This document shows positions 62,118 through 64,000 of a stretch of 64,000 bases of DNA, in pieces (position 1 is the stretch's first letter; the number at the start of each line of letters is the position of its first letter). Source of the DNA: Brevibacterium atlanticum (GTDB taxonomy: Bacteria; Actinomycetota; Actinomycetes; Actinomycetales; Brevibacteriaceae); assembly GCF_011617245.1 (NCBI RefSeq), contig NZ_CP050152.1:1846503-1910502 (forward strand), written 5' to 3'. Under the pieces are notes generated by a model. That model did not search any database. It was not told the DNA's origin and saw nothing but the letters and a program-made list of their open reading frames with translations. A program made the translations under genes and the position numbers.

Positions 62118-63022
62118 CGTGACTCCTTGACTCGGACCATGCCCTCCTGGGCCACCGTGGCGAGCAGGGTTCCGTCTTGGGCGAAGATGCGTCCATAGCC
62201 GAGGCCTCGACCGCCCTGTGATGCCGGGGACTCCTGGACGTAGAGCATCCACTCGTCGACACGGACTCGCCGGTGCCACCACATCGCGTGATCGAGGCTG
62301 GCCACCCGCAGACCGGGAGTCCGCCAGGTCAGATCGTGCTGCAGAAGCACGGGCTCGAGCAGGTTGAAATCGCTGGCATAGGCCAAAGCGGCGGCATTGA
62401 GCACCGGGTCGTCACCGAACGGGGCGCTGGTGCGGATCCAGGAATGCTGCTCGCGTGACGCGGCTCCTGCCGTCTGAGGAGCGTGCAGGGACGTCTCGAC
62501 GGGTCGGATCTCGAAAGGACGTTTGGCCAGCCACTCCGTCGTCACCGGGGAATCGTCGTCGCCGATGAGGTCGAGCACCTCGGGGCAGTCCTCAGGTGCC
62601 GGCAGCCCGGCCGGCATCTCTTCGGCGTGTTCGAGGCCCGGCTGTTCGTCCTGGAAGGAGGCGATGAGGGAGAGGATCGGTGCGCCCTTCTGATAGGCAT
62701 GCACACGGCGGGCGGAGAAGGAACGGCCGTCACGGAGCCGTTCGACGCCGAACTCGATCGGCTCGCTGACGTCTCCGGCGCGGAGGAAGTAGCCGTGCAG
62801 GGAATGGATCAGTCGATCCTCGGGCAGCGTTGCGGCAGCCGCGACGACGCACTGAGCGAGCACCTGGCCGCCGTAGACGCGTCCGTCCGGCTTGTACTGG
62901 CTGTGGCCGATGAAGAAATCCGATTCGCTCGACGCTGCGGTGAAGTCGAGCCGCCGCAGGTCGAGGATCTCGTGCAAGCGTGCAACATTCGCCTCAGCCT
63001 CGGTGGGTGCTTCTTCGGTCAT
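62114..63022 (-). CDS. tesB: Acyl-CoA thioesterase II
   Basis: A 302-residue double-hotdog protein. The N-terminal hotdog has FFIGHSQYKPDGRVYGGQVLAQ; the C-terminal hotdog has DFNLLEPVLL and ASLDHAMWWHRRVRVDEWML, matching the TesB Asp-Thr-Gln network. It hydrolyses medium/long acyl-CoAs. ATG 63022; divergent from the next thioesterase across about 90 bp. Confidence 0.92.
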   Translation of the reverse strand: MTEEAPTEAEANVARLHEILDLRRLDFTAASSESDFFIGHSQYKPDGRVYGGQVLAQCVVAAAATLPEDRLIHSLHGYFLRAGDVSEPIEFGVERLRDGRSFSARRVHAYQKGAPILSLIASFQDEQPGLEHAEEMPAGLPAPEDCPEVLDLIGDDDSPVTTEWLAKRPFEIRPVETSLHAPQTAGAASREQHSWIRTSAPFGDDPVLNAAALAYASDFNLLEPVLLQHDLTWRTPGLRVASLDHAMWWHRRVRVDEWMLYVQESPASQGGRGLGYGRIFAQDGTLLATVAQEGMVRVKESR

Positions 63023-63110
63023 AGGTTCTCTCCCTCGGACGGCAGTGCCGTTTCGTACGTACGAGTCACGATCCTATCGCGTGCGACACCACGGGGTGGT
63101 AGGTGGCATG

Positions 63111-63662
63111 ATGGGACGCATGCACTCAGGCGCCACCGACCCCCTGCTCGACGATTTCACCCGCGTATTGCTGGACCTGAGATGGGGTGACATGGATGTC
63201 TATGGGCACGTCAACAACGTCACCCAGCTGCGGCTGCTCGAGGAGGCACGCGTTCGCACCATCGGGTCCCCGACACACAGCACGGATGCACCGACCACAC
63301 CCGGCCGGTTCGGCGTCTCTGAAACGATCAGCGGGGTGGAGATCCCTGACGTCTTCGCGGCCGCCTCGGCGACGACCGAGCTGCTCGTGGCCTCTCATGC
63401 GATCGAATACCGTACCCCGATTCCGTACCGTTCCGGACCGATCGCCGTCGATCTGGTCATCAGTGCCGTCAGCCCGGCCTCGGTGACGGTCGGCTACGTC
63501 ATCTGCGAACCCGACGGTTCCCGCGCGTACACCGTCGCCGAGACGGTCGTCGTCTTCATCGACAAGGCCTCCGGTCGACCGAGGCGGCTCAGCGAAGGCG
63601 AGACCGAAGCCATGGAATCCGTGCTCGGCGGCCCGGTTCCGCTGCGGAGGACGCGCCGGTGA
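63111..63662 (+). CDS. Hotdog-fold acyl-CoA thioesterase (4HBT family)
   Basis: A 183-residue single-hotdog protein: RWGDMDVYGHVNNVTQLRLLEEAR carries the catalytic Asp and the GHVNN motif of 4HBT/YbgC-type thioesterases. Several in-frame ATGs exist (63108, 63111, 63120); 63111 is best placed from the AGG upstream. Its end overlaps the next start. Confidence 0.87.
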   Translation: MGRMHSGATDPLLDDFTRVLLDLRWGDMDVYGHVNNVTQLRLLEEARVRTIGSPTHSTDAPTTPGRFGVSETISGVEIPDVFAAASATTELLVASHAIEYRTPIPYRSGPIAVDLVISAVSPASVTVGYVICEPDGSRAYTVAETVVVFIDKASGRPRRLSEGETEAMESVLGGPVPLRRTRR

Positions 63663-64000
63663 CTATGCTCGAGATCGCCGACCCGCTGGCCATGCGCGAC
63701 CTGTCCGCCTTCACCTCGCTGGCCCACCGCGCCGACTCCGACGGGGTGATGCGCCTGCAGGTCTTCTCCGATGTCCTCGCCGCTTCGGTGGCACCGCTGT
63801 TTCCGCATGGGATCGGCGACCCGACCCCGCTCGTCCTCGGCATGCGGATGCTGCGGCTGCGCGGATCGGAACTCGACGGACTCGACGAGGCGGTGCCCCT
63901 GTCCAACCTGCTCGATCGCTTCGCCCGGGAGGAGAACGGCGCCTCGCTGCCTGTGCCTCCGAATTCGGTGCTTGTGTCCTGGACCGGCATCGCGCCGCCG
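63659..64000 (+). CDS. Conserved actinobacterial protein of unknown function, N-terminal part
   Basis: The first 114 codons or so before the window edge. GTG 63659 overlaps the thioesterase stop; ATG 63665 is an alternative. The visible sequence (MRDLSAFTSLAHRADSDGVMRL, SDVLAASVAPLFP) suggests a globular, cytoplasmic protein. I do not recognise the family. Confidence 0.6.
   Translation, partial: MTMLEIADPLAMRDLSAFTSLAHRADSDGVMRLQVFSDVLAASVAPLFPHGIGDPTPLVLGMRMLRLRGSELDGLDEAVPLSNLLDRFAREENGASLPVPPNSVLVSWTGIAPP

Overview
The window is high-GC, gene-dense chromosomal DNA from an actinomycete, most likely a Micrococcales member close to Brevibacterium. The placement rests on actinobacterial hallmarks: the sigR-rsrA pair, a fused 2-oxoglutarate decarboxylase/E1 (kgd), NucS mismatch endonuclease, a MurA with Asp in place of the catalytic Cys, an Arg/Asn/Asp-rich insert in Rho, the 24-residue ribosomal protein bL37, and the order lysA-hom-thrC-thrB-rho-prfA-prmC-atp. 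The genus is inferred from gene content. No rRNA, CRISPR array, insertion sequence or prophage was seen; the window reads as core genome with one small accessory spot.

Layout. 1-5.1 kb: a partial zinc metalloprotease gene diverges from a YlbL-type membrane PDZ/Lon protease and a UPF0182 membrane protein, followed by initiator tRNA-Met on the minus strand. 5.2-12.8 kb: a YceI protein, then a minus-strand block (aminotransferase, hisN, rsgA, aroA, DoxX) that diverges from sigR-rsrA, which carries its own SigR-type promoter, and then bL37. 12.1-18.1 kb: kgd with a coupled SGNH-fold gene, divergent from guaB1. 18.1-26.9 kb: two CNNM/CorC-type membrane proteins, an M15 peptidase behind a well-formed promoter, tRNA-Arg(CCG), a MacB-like ABC exporter and a CynX-type MFS transporter.

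27.0-32.6 kb is the lysine/threonine block. An arginyl-tRNA synthetase-like protein that keeps both tRNA-binding domains but has no catalytic core is translationally coupled to lysA, then hom, thrC and thrB. 32.8-46.3 kb: rho, prfA, prmC, the Sua5-type tRNA-modification gene, a WecA/TagO-type transferase, an AtpI-like protein and the complete F1Fo ATP synthase operon atpBEFHAGDC. 46.3-50.7 kb: a DUF2550 protein, murA, an AbiEi/DUF559-like gene set among short repeats, nucS, and a small zinc-finger protein.

50.8-64 kb: a large coiled-coil protein, a thiolase, a thiamine-binding-type protein, a small membrane protein, tRNA-Arg(TCT), two coupled dynamin-like GTPases, a single-stranded DNA-binding protein, a lipoprotein, ettA, a small membrane protein, tesB, a hotdog thioesterase and a partial unknown gene. 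Genes in operons are mostly joined by 1- or 4-base stop/start overlaps. Operon ends are marked by strong hairpins, including a perfect 35-bp one after ettA. Several genes (the ArgRS-like gene, DUF2550, nucS and its divergent neighbour) look leaderless: a -10-like hexamer ends 6-7 nt before the start codon and no Shine-Dalgarno sequence is seen.

The most unusual items are the core-less ArgRS ahead of lysA and the repeat-flanked AbiEi/DUF559-like gene.
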